Of a stretch of 64,000 bases of DNA, positions 25,187 to 34,274 are shown piece after piece (the stretch's first letter is position 1; the number at the start of each line of letters is the position of its first letter). A program made the position numbers and the translations under genes. The stretch is from Streptomyces sp. NRRL F-5122 (lineage in GTDB: Bacteria; Actinomycetota; Actinomycetes; Streptomycetales; Streptomycetaceae). The DNA lies in assembly GCF_001507435.1 (NCBI RefSeq), contig NZ_LMWH01000246.1, positions 1-64,000 of the forward strand. The letters run 5' to 3'. Below the pieces are notes generated by a model. It had not been told where the DNA came from, made no database searches, and saw nothing but the letters and a program-made list of their open reading frames with translations.

Positions 25187-26401
25187 GTGAGCACCGAAGC
25201 GTATGTGTACGACGCGATCCGCACCCCGCGCGGTCGCGGCAAGGCCAACGGCGCCCTGCACGGCACCAAGCCCATCGACCTGGTGACCGGACTCATCCAC
25301 GAGGTCCGGCGGCGGTTCCCCGACCTCGATCCGGCCGCCGTCGACGACATCGTGCTCGGTGTCGTGGGCCCGGTCGGCGACCAGGGCTCCGACATCGCCC
25401 GTATCGCAGCCATCGCCGCCGGACTGCCCGACTCCGTGGCGGGCGTCCAGGAGAACCGCTTCTGTGCGTCCGGTCTCGAGGCCGTCAACATGGCCGCCGC
25501 CAAGATCCGCTCGGGCTGGGAGGACCTCGTCCTGGCGGGCGGCGTGGAGTCGATGTCACGGGTGCCCATGGCCTCCGACGGCGGCGCCTGGTTCGCCGAC
25601 CCGATGACCAACATGGCCACCAACTTCGTGCCGCAGGGCATCGGCGCCGACCTCATCGCCACCATCGAGGGCTTCTCCCGGCGGGACGTCGACGAGTACG
25701 CGGCCCTGTCACAGGAGCGTGCCGCGGCCGCCTGGAAGGACGGCCGCTTCGAGAAGTCCGTGGTACCGGTCACGGACCGCAGCGGCCTTGTCGTCCTCGA
25801 CCACGACGAGCACATGCGGCCGGGTACGACGGCCGACTCCCTGGCCAAGCTGAAGCCGTCCTTCGCGGACATCGGCGAACTCGGCGGATTCGACGCCGTG
25901 GCGCTCCAGAAGTACCACTGGGTCGAGCAGATCGACCACGTCCACCACGCGGGCAACTCCTCGGGCATCGTGGACGGCGCGGCACTGGTCGCCATCGGTT
26001 CCAAGGAGGTCGGCGAGCGGTACGGGCTGCGGCCGCGGGCACGGATCGTCTCCGCCGCGGTGTCCGGCTCCGAGCCGACGATCATGCTGACCGGCCCCGC
26101 GCCCGCCACCCGTAAGGCGCTCGCCAAGGCGGGGCTGACGATCGACGACATCGACCTCGTCGAGATCAACGAGGCGTTCGCCGCGGTCGTGCTGCGCTTC
26201 GTCAAGGACATGGGGATCTCGCTGGACAAGGTCAACGTCAACGGCGGTGCCATCGCCCTCGGCCACCCGCTCGGTGCGACCGGCGCCATGATCCTCGGCA
26301 CGCTGGTGGACGAACTGGAGCGGCAGGACAAGCGGTACGGCCTCGCCACGCTGTGCGTGGGTGGCGGGATGGGCATCGCCACCGTCGTCGAACGCGTCTG
26401 A
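25187..26401 (+). CDS. fadA: Acetyl-CoA acyltransferase (3-ketoacyl-CoA thiolase)
   Basis: The 404-residue protein is a thiolase of degradative type. The nucleophile Cys is in [11 protein letters not shown], the His in GHPLGATG and the second Cys in LCVGGGMG near the C-terminus. It cleaves 3-ketoacyl-CoA with CoA to shorten the chain by two carbons. GTG 25187 follows CCGAAAGGC. It lies 21 bases after the acyl-CoA dehydrogenase and 31 bases before FadB, so the three enzymes form a full beta-oxidation cycle. Confidence 0.93.
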   Translation: MSTEAYVYDAIRTPRGRGKANGALHGTKPIDLVTGLIHEVRRRFPDLDPAAVDDIVLGVVGPVGDQGSDIARIAAIAAGLPDSVAGVQENRFCASGLEAVNMAAAKIRSGWEDLVLAGGVESMSRVPMASDGGAWFADPMTNMATNFVPQGIGADLIATIEGFSRRDVDEYAALSQERAAAAWKDGRFEKSVVPVTDRSGLVVLDHDEHMRPGTTADSLAKLKPSFADIGELGGFDAVALQKYHWVEQIDHVHHAGNSSGIVDGAALVAIGSKEVGERYGLRPRARIVSAAVSGSEPTIMLTGPAPATRKALAKAGLTIDDIDLVEINEAFAAVVLRFVKDMGISLDKVNVNGGAIALGHPLGATGAMILGTLVDELERQDKRYGLATLCVGGGMGIATVVERV

Positions 26402-26432
26402 CTTTCCCCAACGGATCCTACGGAGCACCCTG

Positions 26433-28619
26433 ATGAGCACTGAGTCCACCACCATCCGCTGGGAGCAGGACGACAGCGGGATCGTCACCCTCGTCCTGGA
26501 CGACCCCAACCAGTCCGCGAACACCATGAACCAGGCGTTCAAGGACTCGATCGCGGCGATCGCCGAGCGTGCCGAGGCCGAGAAGGACTCCATCCGCGGC
26601 ATCATCTACACCTCCGCCAAGAAGACCTTCTTCGCGGGCGGCGACCTGAAGGACATGATGAAGGTCGGGCCGGCCGAGGCCCGGCAGGCGTTCGACACCG
26701 GCACCGCGATCAAGAGTTCCCTGCGACGCATCGAGACCCTCGGCAAGCCGGTCGTCGCGGCCATCAACGGCGCGGCCCTCGGCGGCGGTTACGAGATCGC
26801 CCTCGCCTCCCACCACCGCATCGCCCTGGACGCTCCCGGCTCCAAGATCGGCCTGCCCGAGGTCACCCTCGGTCTGCTGCCGGCCGGCGGCGGTGTCACC
26901 CGCACCGTACGCCTCATGGGCATCGCCGACGCCCTGTTGAAGGTGCTCCTCCAGGGCACCCAGTACGCGCCGCGGCGCGCCCTGGAGAACGGCCTGGTGC
27001 ACGAGGTGGCCACCACCGTCGAGGAGATGCTCGAGAGGGCCCGCGCCTTCATCGACGCCCACCCCGAGTCCCGGCAGCCCTGGGATCAGCCGGGCTACAA
27101 GATCCCGGGCGGTACGCCGTCCAACCCGAAGTTCGCGGCCAACCTGCCCGCGTTCCCGGCCAATCTGAAGAAGCAGCTGAACGGCGCTCCCTACCCCGCC
27201 CCGCGCAACATCCTCGCGGCCGCGGTGGAGGGCTCCCAGGTCGACTTCGAGACCGCCCTGACCATCGAGGCGCGCTACTTCACCGAGCTGGTCACCGGGC
27301 AGACCGCGAAGAACATGATCCAGGCGTTCTTCTTCGACCTCCAGGCAGTCAACTCCGGCGCCAACCGGCCGAAGGGCGTCGAGCCCCGGCAGGTCCGCAA
27401 GGTCGCCGTGCTGGGCGCCGGGATGATGGGCGCGGGCATCGCCTACTCGTGCGCCCGCGCGGGCATCGAGGTCGTCCTGAAGGACGTGTCGCTGGAAGCG
27501 GCCGTCAAGGGCAAGGAGTACTCCGAGAAGCTGTGCGCCAAGGCGGTCGGCAGGGGGCGTACGACCCAGGAGAAGGCGAACGCCCTGCTCGCCCGCATCA
27601 CGCCCACCGCCGAGGCGGCCGACCTCGCGGGCTGTGACGCCGTCATCGAGGCGGTGTTCGAGGACTCTACGCTCAAGCACAAGGTGTTCCAGGAGATCGA
27701 GAACGTCGTCGAGCCGGACGCGCTGCTGTGCTCCAACACTTCGACGCTGCCGATCACCGCGCTGGCCGAGGGTGTGCAGCGGCAGTCCGACTTCATCGGG
27801 CTGCACTTCTTCTCGCCCGTCGACAAGATGCCGCTCGTCGAGATCATCAAGGGGAAGCGGACCGGCGAGGAGGCACTGGCCCGTGCCTTCGACCTGGTCC
27901 GCCAGATCAACAAGACGCCGATCGTCGTCAACGACTCGCGCGGCTTCTTCACCTCCCGGGTGATCGGGCACTTCATCAACGAGGGCGTCGCCATGGTCGG
28001 AGAGGGCATCGAGCCCGCGTCCGTCGAGCAGGCGGCGGCCCAGGCCGGCTACCCGGCCAAGGTCCTCTCCCTGATGGACGAGCTGACGCTGACCCTGCCG
28101 CGGAAGATCCGCAACGAGTCCAGGCGGGCCGTCGAGGAGTCGGGCGGCACCTGGACCCCGCACCCGGCCGAGGCCGTCATCGACCGCATGGTCGACGAGT
28201 TCGGCCGGCCCGGCCGCAGCGGGGGCGCCGGCTTCTACGAGTACGGCGAGGACGGCAAGCGCGGGCGGCTGTGGCCGGGCCTGCGGGAGCACTTCACCGA
28301 GCCGGGCCGCACGATCCCGTTCGAGGACATGCAGGAGCGCATGCTGTTCTCCGAGGCGCTGGACACCGTCCGGCTCCTGGAGGAGGGCGTGCTGACGTCC
28401 GTCGCCGACGCCAACATCGGCTCGATCTTCGGCATCGGCTTCCCCGGCTGGACCGGTGGTGTCCTGCAGTACATCAACGGCTACGCCGACGGCGCCGGTC
28501 TCCCCGCCTTCGTGGCCCGTGCCCGGGAGCTCGCCGAGCGGTACGGCGAGCGGTTCACCCCGCCCGCGCTGCTGGTGGAGAAGGCGGACAAGGGCGAGCG
28601 GTTCACCGACGCGGGCTGA
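26433..28619 (+). CDS. fadB: Fatty acid oxidation complex: enoyl-CoA hydratase / 3-hydroxyacyl-CoA dehydrogenase
   Basis: The 728-residue bifunctional protein has an N-terminal crotonase domain (residues 1-about 300). Both catalytic glutamates are present there (GGGYEIA and LPEVTLG). A NAD-binding 3-hydroxyacyl-CoA dehydrogenase domain follows (AVLGAGMMGAGIAYSCA at about 345; SNTSTLPIT; GLHFFSPVDKMPLVEI with the catalytic His). Two C-terminal helical domains complete it. It carries out the two middle steps of beta-oxidation and pairs with the thiolase upstream. ATG 26433 follows ACGGAGC. This is the last gene of the operon, ending 22 bases before the convergent merR stop. Confidence 0.95.
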   Translation: MSTESTTIRWEQDDSGIVTLVLDDPNQSANTMNQAFKDSIAAIAERAEAEKDSIRGIIYTSAKKTFFAGGDLKDMMKVGPAEARQAFDTGTAIKSSLRRIETLGKPVVAAINGAALGGGYEIALASHHRIALDAPGSKIGLPEVTLGLLPAGGGVTRTVRLMGIADALLKVLLQGTQYAPRRALENGLVHEVATTVEEMLERARAFIDAHPESRQPWDQPGYKIPGGTPSNPKFAANLPAFPANLKKQLNGAPYPAPRNILAAAVEGSQVDFETALTIEARYFTELVTGQTAKNMIQAFFFDLQAVNSGANRPKGVEPRQVRKVAVLGAGMMGAGIAYSCARAGIEVVLKDVSLEAAVKGKEYSEKLCAKAVGRGRTTQEKANALLARITPTAEAADLAGCDAVIEAVFEDSTLKHKVFQEIENVVEPDALLCSNTSTLPITALAEGVQRQSDFIGLHFFSPVDKMPLVEIIKGKRTGEEALARAFDLVRQINKTPIVVNDSRGFFTSRVIGHFINEGVAMVGEGIEPASVEQAAAQAGYPAKVLSLMDELTLTLPRKIRNESRRAVEESGGTWTPHPAEAVIDRMVDEFGRPGRSGGAGFYEYGEDGKRGRLWPGLREHFTEPGRTIPFEDMQERMLFSEALDTVRLLEEGVLTSVADANIGSIFGIGFPGWTGGVLQYINGYADGAGLPAFVARARELAERYGERFTPPALLVEKADKGERFTDAG

Positions 28620-28631
28620 CACGGGCCGGGG

Positions 28632-28657
28632 CGCACGGGGTCACAGGTCCCCGTGCG
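28632..28657. terminator. Hairpin at the fadB / merR convergence
   Basis: CGCACGGGG and CCCCGTGCG form a perfect 9-base stem with an 8-base loop. It overlaps the last codons of merR and lies 13 bases past the fadB stop. It likely terminates both transcripts. Confidence 0.65.
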
Positions 28658-29354
28658 GTCCCGTCTCCGGGAGCCATTTGCGCAGCTCCTCCCTCAGGGA
28701 GCGCTGGAAGGTGGTGAGCAGGGCCTGCACCACCAGCGGATGCATATGGGCGGACAGTGACTTCACGGCCGTGGAGTCACTGTCCGCGACCGCGTCGCGG
28801 AACAGGCACGACAGCTCGTGCGCCGCCGCCCGCGAATGTTCGATGAGCACGCCGCGGGCCGCGAGGATCGTCTCGAGGCCGAAGGGCACGTCGAGGAGCT
28901 GGACGCCGAGCCGGAGGAGCCCCGGGTCCACGAGGTACGCGCCGTCGCGCGGCACGGCCACGTTCATCGCCGTGAGCCGCTCCAGTTCCTCCTCGCCGAG
29001 CGGCCGTCCCGCCCGGCGTTCGAGCTCCTCGCGGGTCATCGTCTCCGTCGCGTCCGGCGCCCAGGACGCGACGACGGCGCGGTGGATGGCCAGGTCCCTG
29101 GGGGACAGGTCTCCCGGAAGCTGCTGCATATAGCGCTCGATGGCCGCCAGCGTCATGCCCTGGCGCTGCAACTCCTCGATGAGCGCAAGCCGGGCCAGGT
29201 GCCCGGAACCGTAGTGCCCCACCCGCCGCGGGCCGATCACGGGCGGCGGCAGCAGGCCCTTGGCGCTGTAGAAGCGAACGGTGCGGACCGTGACCCCGGC
29301 CCGTGCGGCCAGCTCGTCGACGGTGAGTGCCGGCTCCTCGGTCTCGGTCGTCAT
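28641..29354 (-). CDS. MerR-family transcriptional regulator (probable regulator of the acyl-CoA operon)
   Basis: The 237-residue protein has an N-terminal MerR winged helix (TVDELAARAGVTVRTVRFYSAKGLL), a second helix pair (ALIEELQRQGMTLAAIERYM) and a long C-terminal domain without metal-binding cysteines. It therefore probably senses an organic ligand. ATG 29354 is chosen. It converges on the fad operon. Its promoter carries a 20-base element nearly identical to one before the operon, so it may control both. Fatty acyl-CoA as ligand is an inference. Confidence 0.85.
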   Translation of the reverse strand: MTTETEEPALTVDELAARAGVTVRTVRFYSAKGLLPPPVIGPRRVGHYGSGHLARLALIEELQRQGMTLAAIERYMQQLPGDLSPRDLAIHRAVVASWAPDATETMTREELERRAGRPLGEEELERLTAMNVAVPRDGAYLVDPGLLRLGVQLLDVPFGLETILAARGVLIEHSRAAAHELSCLFRDAVADSDSTAVKSLSAHMHPLVVQALLTTFQRSLREELRKWLPETGPHGDL

Positions 29355-29370
29355 GTGCAGCAGTATCGCT

Positions 29371-29390
29371 GTCCCACCACTGCTGTGACA
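29371..29390 (-). promoter_or_regulatory. 20-base element shared with the acyl-CoA operon (merR copy)
   Basis: Read on the minus strand, TGTCACAGCAGTGGTGGGAC begins 36 bases before the merR start. It matches 16 of 20 positions with the copy at 22592-22611, in the same orientation and at the same distance from the start codon. This implies a shared operator or promoter element. Confidence 0.55.
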
Positions 29391-29607
29391 CCTGAGCGGG
29401 TGCTGCATGGCAACGTGACCGCCAGGTGACGCCAAGATGGACTTCGTGTGAGAAGTGCCCCCATGTGACGTGCACCATCGCATGCCCGGCGATCTTCGGG
29501 GGAAGGTGGCGCCTTGGTCTGCGCCACGTCAGGGGTGGCCCGGGCCGAGCCCCATCCGGACACCCGCAGCAGCTGAGCGACGGGCGCACCAGAGAGTAGA
29601 TCCACTC

Positions 29608-31074
29608 GTGAGCAAGGACGCCGTGAACACGGCCGCGGTCCCATCCCAGCGCGATGCGGCCCGGACGCCCGCGGACGCCGGCGACGCCGGTTACAGCAAG
29701 GACCTCAAGGCCCGCCACGTCAACATGATCGCGATCGGCGGCGCCATCGGGACCGGACTCTTCCTTGGCGCCGGCGGACGACTGCACAGCGCGGGTCCGG
29801 CCCTCGCCCTGGCCTATCTGGTCTGCGGTGTCTTCGCCTTCTTCGTGGTCCGCGCCCTCGGTGAGCTGGTCCTGTACCGGCCGTCGTCCGGGTCCTTCGT
29901 GTCGTACGCCCGCGAGTTCCTCGGCGAGAAGGGCGCGTACGTCGCCGGCTGGATGTACTTCCTCAACTGGTCGACGACCGGCATCGCGGACATCACCGCC
30001 ATCGCGCTCTACACGCACTACTGGAGCTTCTTCACCTCCGTCCCGCAGTGGGTGCTCGCCCTCATCGCGCTCGCGGTGGTGCTGGCGGTGAACCTGATCT
30101 CGGTGAAGATCTTCGGTGAGATGGAGTTCTGGTTCGCGATCATCAAGGTCGCCACGCTGGTGTGCTTCATGTTCGTCGGCATCTTCCTGCTGTCCACGCA
30201 GCACGACGTGGACGGCACCAAGCCGGGTCTGAGCGTGATCACCGGCCACGGCGGGATCCTTCCGCACGGGGTCATGCCCGTCGTCATCGTCATGCAGGGC
30301 GTGATCTTCGCCTACGCGGCCCTGGAACTGGTCGGCGTCGCCGCCGGCGAGACCGACCGGCCGGAGAAGGTCGTACCGCGCGCCGTGAACTCGATCATGT
30401 GGCGCGTGGGCCTCTTCTACGTCGGCTCGGTGGTGCTGCTCGCGCTGCTGCTGCCCGGCTCGGTGTACTCGGCGGACCAGAGCCCGTTCGTCACCGTGCT
30501 GTCGAAGATCGGCGTCCAGGGCGCGGGAGACGTGATGAACCTGGTCGTGCTGACCGCCGCGATGTCCTCGCTGAACTCGGGCCTGTACTCCACCGGCCGC
30601 ATCCTGCGCTCCATGGCCGTGGCGGGCTCGGCGCCGAGGTTCACGGCACGGATGAACCGCAGCCAGGTGCCCTACGGCGGCATCCTGCTCACCTGCGCGG
30701 TGTGCGTCCTCGGCGTCGCCCTGAACTACTTCGTGCCGAGCCGGGCCTTCGAGATCGTGCTGAACGTGGCCTCGCTCGGTGTCATCAGCACCTGGGTGAT
30801 CATCATGGTCTGCCACCTGGCCTTCGTGCGCCGCGCCCGGGAGGGCCGGCTCACCCGGCCGTCCTTCCGGCTGCCCGGCAGCCCGGTCACCGAGATCGTC
30901 ACCATCGCCTTCCTGCTGGCCGTGCTCGGCCTGATGTGGAACGACCCCGACGTCGGCCGCAAGACGCTGATGCTCGTCCCCGTGATCGCCGTCATGCTCG
31001 TCGGCGGCTGGTTCGCACTGCGCCGGCGCATCGCGAAGGCGGCGGACAGGGAGCTGACCGGGTTCACGCAGTAG
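29608..31074 (+). CDS. ansP: L-asparagine permease
   Basis: The 488-residue protein has 12 membrane spans of the amino acid transporter (AAT/APC) family. Its sequence closely resembles Escherichia coli AnsP as I recall it: MIAIGGAIGTGLFLGAG in span 1, ALGELVLYRPSSGSFVSYAREFLGEK, WMYFLNWSTTGI, FAYAALELVGVAAGE and SSLNSGLYSTGRILRSM. It would import asparagine by proton symport. GTG 29608 is chosen; the ribosome site is weak and longer versions are possible. It is divergent from merR with a 253-base gap. Confidence 0.9.
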   Translation: MSKDAVNTAAVPSQRDAARTPADAGDAGYSKDLKARHVNMIAIGGAIGTGLFLGAGGRLHSAGPALALAYLVCGVFAFFVVRALGELVLYRPSSGSFVSYAREFLGEKGAYVAGWMYFLNWSTTGIADITAIALYTHYWSFFTSVPQWVLALIALAVVLAVNLISVKIFGEMEFWFAIIKVATLVCFMFVGIFLLSTQHDVDGTKPGLSVITGHGGILPHGVMPVVIVMQGVIFAYAALELVGVAAGETDRPEKVVPRAVNSIMWRVGLFYVGSVVLLALLLPGSVYSADQSPFVTVLSKIGVQGAGDVMNLVVLTAAMSSLNSGLYSTGRILRSMAVAGSAPRFTARMNRSQVPYGGILLTCAVCVLGVALNYFVPSRAFEIVLNVASLGVISTWVIIMVCHLAFVRRAREGRLTRPSFRLPGSPVTEIVTIAFLLAVLGLMWNDPDVGRKTLMLVPVIAVMLVGGWFALRRRIAKAADRELTGFTQ

Positions 31075-31117
31075 CAGCTCACCGGCCGCTGTCAGTGGTG
31101 GTCCCTACGGTGGCGTC

Positions 31118-31609
31118 ATGTCGGAGATCCTGTATGTCCGGGGTGACGCCACCATGCCGTCGGGCGAGGGCGCGAAGGTGGTCGCCCATGTGTGCAACGA
31201 CGTCGGGCGCTGGGGGCGCGGCTTCGTGACGGCGGTCTCGGAGCGCTGGCCGGAGCCGGAAGCGGCGTACCGCGCCTGGTACCGGGCCCGGGAGACGAAC
31301 GACTTCGGTCTGGGCGCCGTCCAGGTCGTCCGGGTCGAGACCGACGTGTGGGTGGCCAATCTGATCGGGCAGCGGGGGATACGCAGGCGCGGCCGCGGGA
31401 CCGTACCCGTGCGGTACGAGGCGATCGACACGGCACTGGCGGCGCTGGCCCCTCGGGCGCTGGACCTCGGCGCCCGCGTCCATATGCCGCGCATAGGGTG
31501 TGGGCTCGCCGGGGGCACATGGTCCCGCGTGGAGCCGTTGATCAGCCAGCGGCTCCTGAAGCGTGGCGTGCACGTGACCGTGTACGACCCGGGGGAGGAG
31601 CCGGAGTGA
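31118..31609 (+). CDS. Macro-domain protein (ADP-ribose binding)
   Basis: The 163-residue protein is a single macro domain: YVRGDATMP at the start, VVAHVCNDVGRWGRGFV (ligand loop with Asn and Asp), and the second loop MPRIGCGLAGGTW near the end. Macro domains bind ADP-ribose and may remove it from proteins or hydrolyse ADP-ribose-1''-phosphate. The layout is like the ALC1/Poa1p group. ATG 31118 starts the gene; its stop overlaps the GTG of the following sugar kinase (GTGA), so the two proteins are translationally coupled. Confidence 0.88.
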   Translation: MSEILYVRGDATMPSGEGAKVVAHVCNDVGRWGRGFVTAVSERWPEPEAAYRAWYRARETNDFGLGAVQVVRVETDVWVANLIGQRGIRRRGRGTVPVRYEAIDTALAALAPRALDLGARVHMPRIGCGLAGGTWSRVEPLISQRLLKRGVHVTVYDPGEEPE

Positions 31610-32523
31610 GCCGGGACACCGATGTGCTCGTCGTGGGCGGGGCCGGGGTGGACACCATCGTGTACGTGCCGGAACTGCCGCTCCCGTATGCGGACAGTTA
31701 CATGATCCGGTCCGGGATCGAGACCAGGGCCGGGCAGACCGGGGACTTCGTGGCGCTGGGGCTGAGCGCCCTCGGGCTTCGCACCCATCACCTCGACATG
31801 CTCGGCGACGACCCCGAGGGCGAACTGGTCCGTGCCCTGCACCGCGACCGGGGCGTCGGGCTCACCGTGATACCCCAGCCCGCCGGCACGAAGCGCGCCG
31901 TCAACCTCGTCGGCCCGGACGGGCGGCGGCTGTCCCTGTACGACGCGAGCCGTTCGCACGGAGAGGACCGGTTCCCCGAGCCGGTGCTCCGGGCGCTGGC
32001 GGACGGCAGCCGGCACGTCCATGTCGCGATCACCCATCCGGCCGCCCACGCATTGCCCGTGCTCCGGGAGGCGGGGGTGACCCTGTCCACCGATCTGCAC
32101 GACTGGGACGGCGAGGATGCGTATCACGAGCCATTCGCCCGCGCCGCGGACGTCGTCTTCGTGTCCACCGCCCGTCTCACCGATCCGGAGCGGACCATGC
32201 GGCACCTCGTGGAGCGCGGCCGGGCGCGGATCGTCGTCGCCACGGCCGGAGCCGAGGGGGCGTACCTCCTGGCCGACGACGAGGTGACCCATGTCCCTGC
32301 CGTGGCCCCGCCCGCCCCGGTGGTGGACTCCAACGGCGCGGGCGACTCCTTCGCGGCCGGCTTCCTCTTCGGCCTTCTCAGCGGGGAGCCGCCCCGGCGG
32401 TGCGCGCTCTACGGCGCGGTGGCCGGGGCTCACGCCTGTACGGTGCCGGCGACGCGGACGGCGGCGGCGGGCCGGGAAGAACTGCTGACCCGGGCGGCGG
32501 AGGCGGAGTCGGCCCTGCGGTGA
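31606..32523 (+). CDS. PfkB-family carbohydrate or nucleoside kinase
   Basis: The 305-residue protein has the ribokinase fold: VLVVGGAGVDTIVYV at the start, a substrate segment GIETRAGQTGDFVALGLSALG and the signature DSNGAGDSFAAGF with the catalytic Asp near residue 245. It should phosphorylate a sugar or nucleoside with ATP. GTG 31606 overlaps the macro-domain stop by four bases, after GGGGGAGGAG. Coupling to an ADP-ribose-binding protein suggests a role in recycling ribose or ADP-ribose products; this is inference. The gene ends before a convergent peptidase gene. Confidence 0.87.
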   Translation: MSRDTDVLVVGGAGVDTIVYVPELPLPYADSYMIRSGIETRAGQTGDFVALGLSALGLRTHHLDMLGDDPEGELVRALHRDRGVGLTVIPQPAGTKRAVNLVGPDGRRLSLYDASRSHGEDRFPEPVLRALADGSRHVHVAITHPAAHALPVLREAGVTLSTDLHDWDGEDAYHEPFARAADVVFVSTARLTDPERTMRHLVERGRARIVVATAGAEGAYLLADDEVTHVPAVAPPAPVVDSNGAGDSFAAGFLFGLLSGEPPRRCALYGAVAGAHACTVPATRTAAAGREELLTRAAEAESALR

Positions 32524-32562
32524 GGCGGCGCGGGCGCCCGGCCCACGCCGCCCGGGTCGGCA

Positions 32563-34056
32563 TCAGCCTCCGTGCACGTCGTTCGTCGCCTCGATCCTCT
32601 TCCACGACTTCGGCGGTATGGGGGCGGTGGCGCGCTGCGCGACTGCCGCGCCCTGTGCCGCGGGTGCGGCGGGCTTCGTCGGCTGGAACAGCCAGGTGTC
32701 GAAGAGTTCGCCCAACGGCTTCCCCGACACCTTCTGCGCGTACGCCCGGAAGTCCGCGACCGAGGCGTTGCCGTACGCGTGCTTCTTCGGCCAGCCCTTC
32801 AGGACGGCGAAGAACGCGTCGTCCCCGATCTCGTTCCGCAGTGCCTGCACGGCGAGCGCGCCCCGGTCGTACACCGCGATGTCGAACTGGTTGTCCGGCC
32901 CCGGGTCACCCGGCGCGACGGTCCAGAAGGCGTCGTCGGCCGGATGCGAGGCGTACACGTAGTCCGCCAGCTCCTGCGCGGTGCCCTCGCCCTCGTGCTC
33001 GGACCACAGCCACTGGGCGTAGCGTGCGAACCCCTCGTTGATCCAGATGTCCTTCCAGCCCTTCAGCGACACGTCGTCGCCGAACCACTGGTGCGCCAGT
33101 TCGTGCACGACCACGGACGTGTTCGAGCCGCCTGCGAACTGCCGGGGGCTGTAGTACACACGGGTCTGTGTCTCCAGCGCGTATCCGGTGGTCGTGTCGG
33201 GGACGTACCCGCCGACCGAGTTGAAGGGATACGGCCCGAAGTAGCCGGTCAGCCAGTCGACGATCTCGCCGGTCCGCTCCACGCTCGCCCGGGCGGCGCC
33301 GTCGTCGGCACCGAGGTCCTTGCTGTAGGCGTTGACGACCGGGACGCCGTTGGACGTCTTCCCCGTCGTGATGTCGAACCTGCCGATCGCCAGCGTGGTG
33401 AGATAGGTCGCCTGCGGCTTGTCGGAGCGCCAGTTGTACCGGGTCGTACCGGGCCCGGAGACGGTCGACTGCAGCGTGCCGTTCGAGATCGCCTGTGTGC
33501 CCTGCGGCACCGCCACCGACACGTCGTAGGTCGCCTTGTCGAGCGGATGATCGTTGCTGGGGAACCACCACCACGCGGACTCGGGCTCGTCGGCCGCGAC
33601 CGCGCCGTCCGGGGTGCGGTGCCAGGTGGAGAAGCCGTACGCGCTCTTCGTGGACGGCACCCCGCTGTACCGCACCACGACGGTGATCGCGGTGCCCTTC
33701 GGCAGTGCACGGGCCGGGGTGATCTCCAGTTCGTGCTGTCCGGACGTGGTGAACGCCGCCTTCGCGCCGTTCACCCGGACCTCGCTCACATCGAGCAGGA
33801 AGTCCAGGTCGAACCGGGACAGGTTCTGCGTGGTGGTGGCGAGGAGGGTCGTCGTGCCCTCCAGTTCGTCCGTCTGCGGCCGATAGGTGAGCCGGATGTC
33901 GTAGTGGGAGACGTCGTAGCCGCCGTTGCCGTAGTACGGGTAGTAGGAGTCGCCGATACCCGGTGCGCCGGGCCGGTCGTCGGCGGCCGATGCCGGGATC
34001 GCCAGCAACAAGGAAGCCGCCGCGAGCGCGCCCGGGGCGATGAGTCTGCGGTGCAC
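32563..34056 (-). CDS. Secreted M1-family zinc metallopeptidase
   Basis: The 497-residue protein has a signal peptide (ending ASAAD near residue 25), a beta-rich N-terminal domain typical of M1 aminopeptidases, and the zinc site HELAHQWFGDD followed 18 residues later by the Glu in WINEGFARY. The exopeptidase motif GxMEN appears degraded here (GYALETQT), so specificity may differ from classical PepN. It is shorter than full PepN and lacks the C-terminal helical domain. GTG 34056 follows GGAGC. It acts outside the cell, next to a second secreted peptidase on the other strand. Confidence 0.9.
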   Translation of the reverse strand: MHRRLIAPGALAAASLLLAIPASAADDRPGAPGIGDSYYPYYGNGGYDVSHYDIRLTYRPQTDELEGTTTLLATTTQNLSRFDLDFLLDVSEVRVNGAKAAFTTSGQHELEITPARALPKGTAITVVVRYSGVPSTKSAYGFSTWHRTPDGAVAADEPESAWWWFPSNDHPLDKATYDVSVAVPQGTQAISNGTLQSTVSGPGTTRYNWRSDKPQATYLTTLAIGRFDITTGKTSNGVPVVNAYSKDLGADDGAARASVERTGEIVDWLTGYFGPYPFNSVGGYVPDTTTGYALETQTRVYYSPRQFAGGSNTSVVVHELAHQWFGDDVSLKGWKDIWINEGFARYAQWLWSEHEGEGTAQELADYVYASHPADDAFWTVAPGDPGPDNQFDIAVYDRGALAVQALRNEIGDDAFFAVLKGWPKKHAYGNASVADFRAYAQKVSGKPLGELFDTWLFQPTKPAAPAAQGAAVAQRATAPIPPKSWKRIEATNDVHGG

Positions 34057-34274
34057 GAGAGCTCCAAGTCATAGGGGCACGAGATCGGTTCGGACCCTAT
34101 TCAGTCCCCGCCCGCCTGAGCATGTCCATGGCGCCCCCTGTCACACGATCGCCATTCGGCCGTCATGGGCCACGGCGTCCCTCGGGACTCTCCCGGCCGT
34201 TGCAGCCGCTGCCGTCCGGCAGGTCGTCAGTTGCCCTCTTCTGCACGGGAGTTGACCCATGTACCGTCCCGCGC

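Noticed and set aside
26418..28622. Long minus-strand reading (734 codons) opposite fadB
   Set aside because: It mirrors fadB codon by codon, as GC-rich third positions keep the antisense frame open. It has no family resemblance and no independent ribosome site.
28777..30816. Minus-strand reading of 679 codons across ansP and merR
   Set aside because: It crosses a divergent promoter and two well-supported genes. It is His/Asp/Arg-rich antisense to membrane spans.
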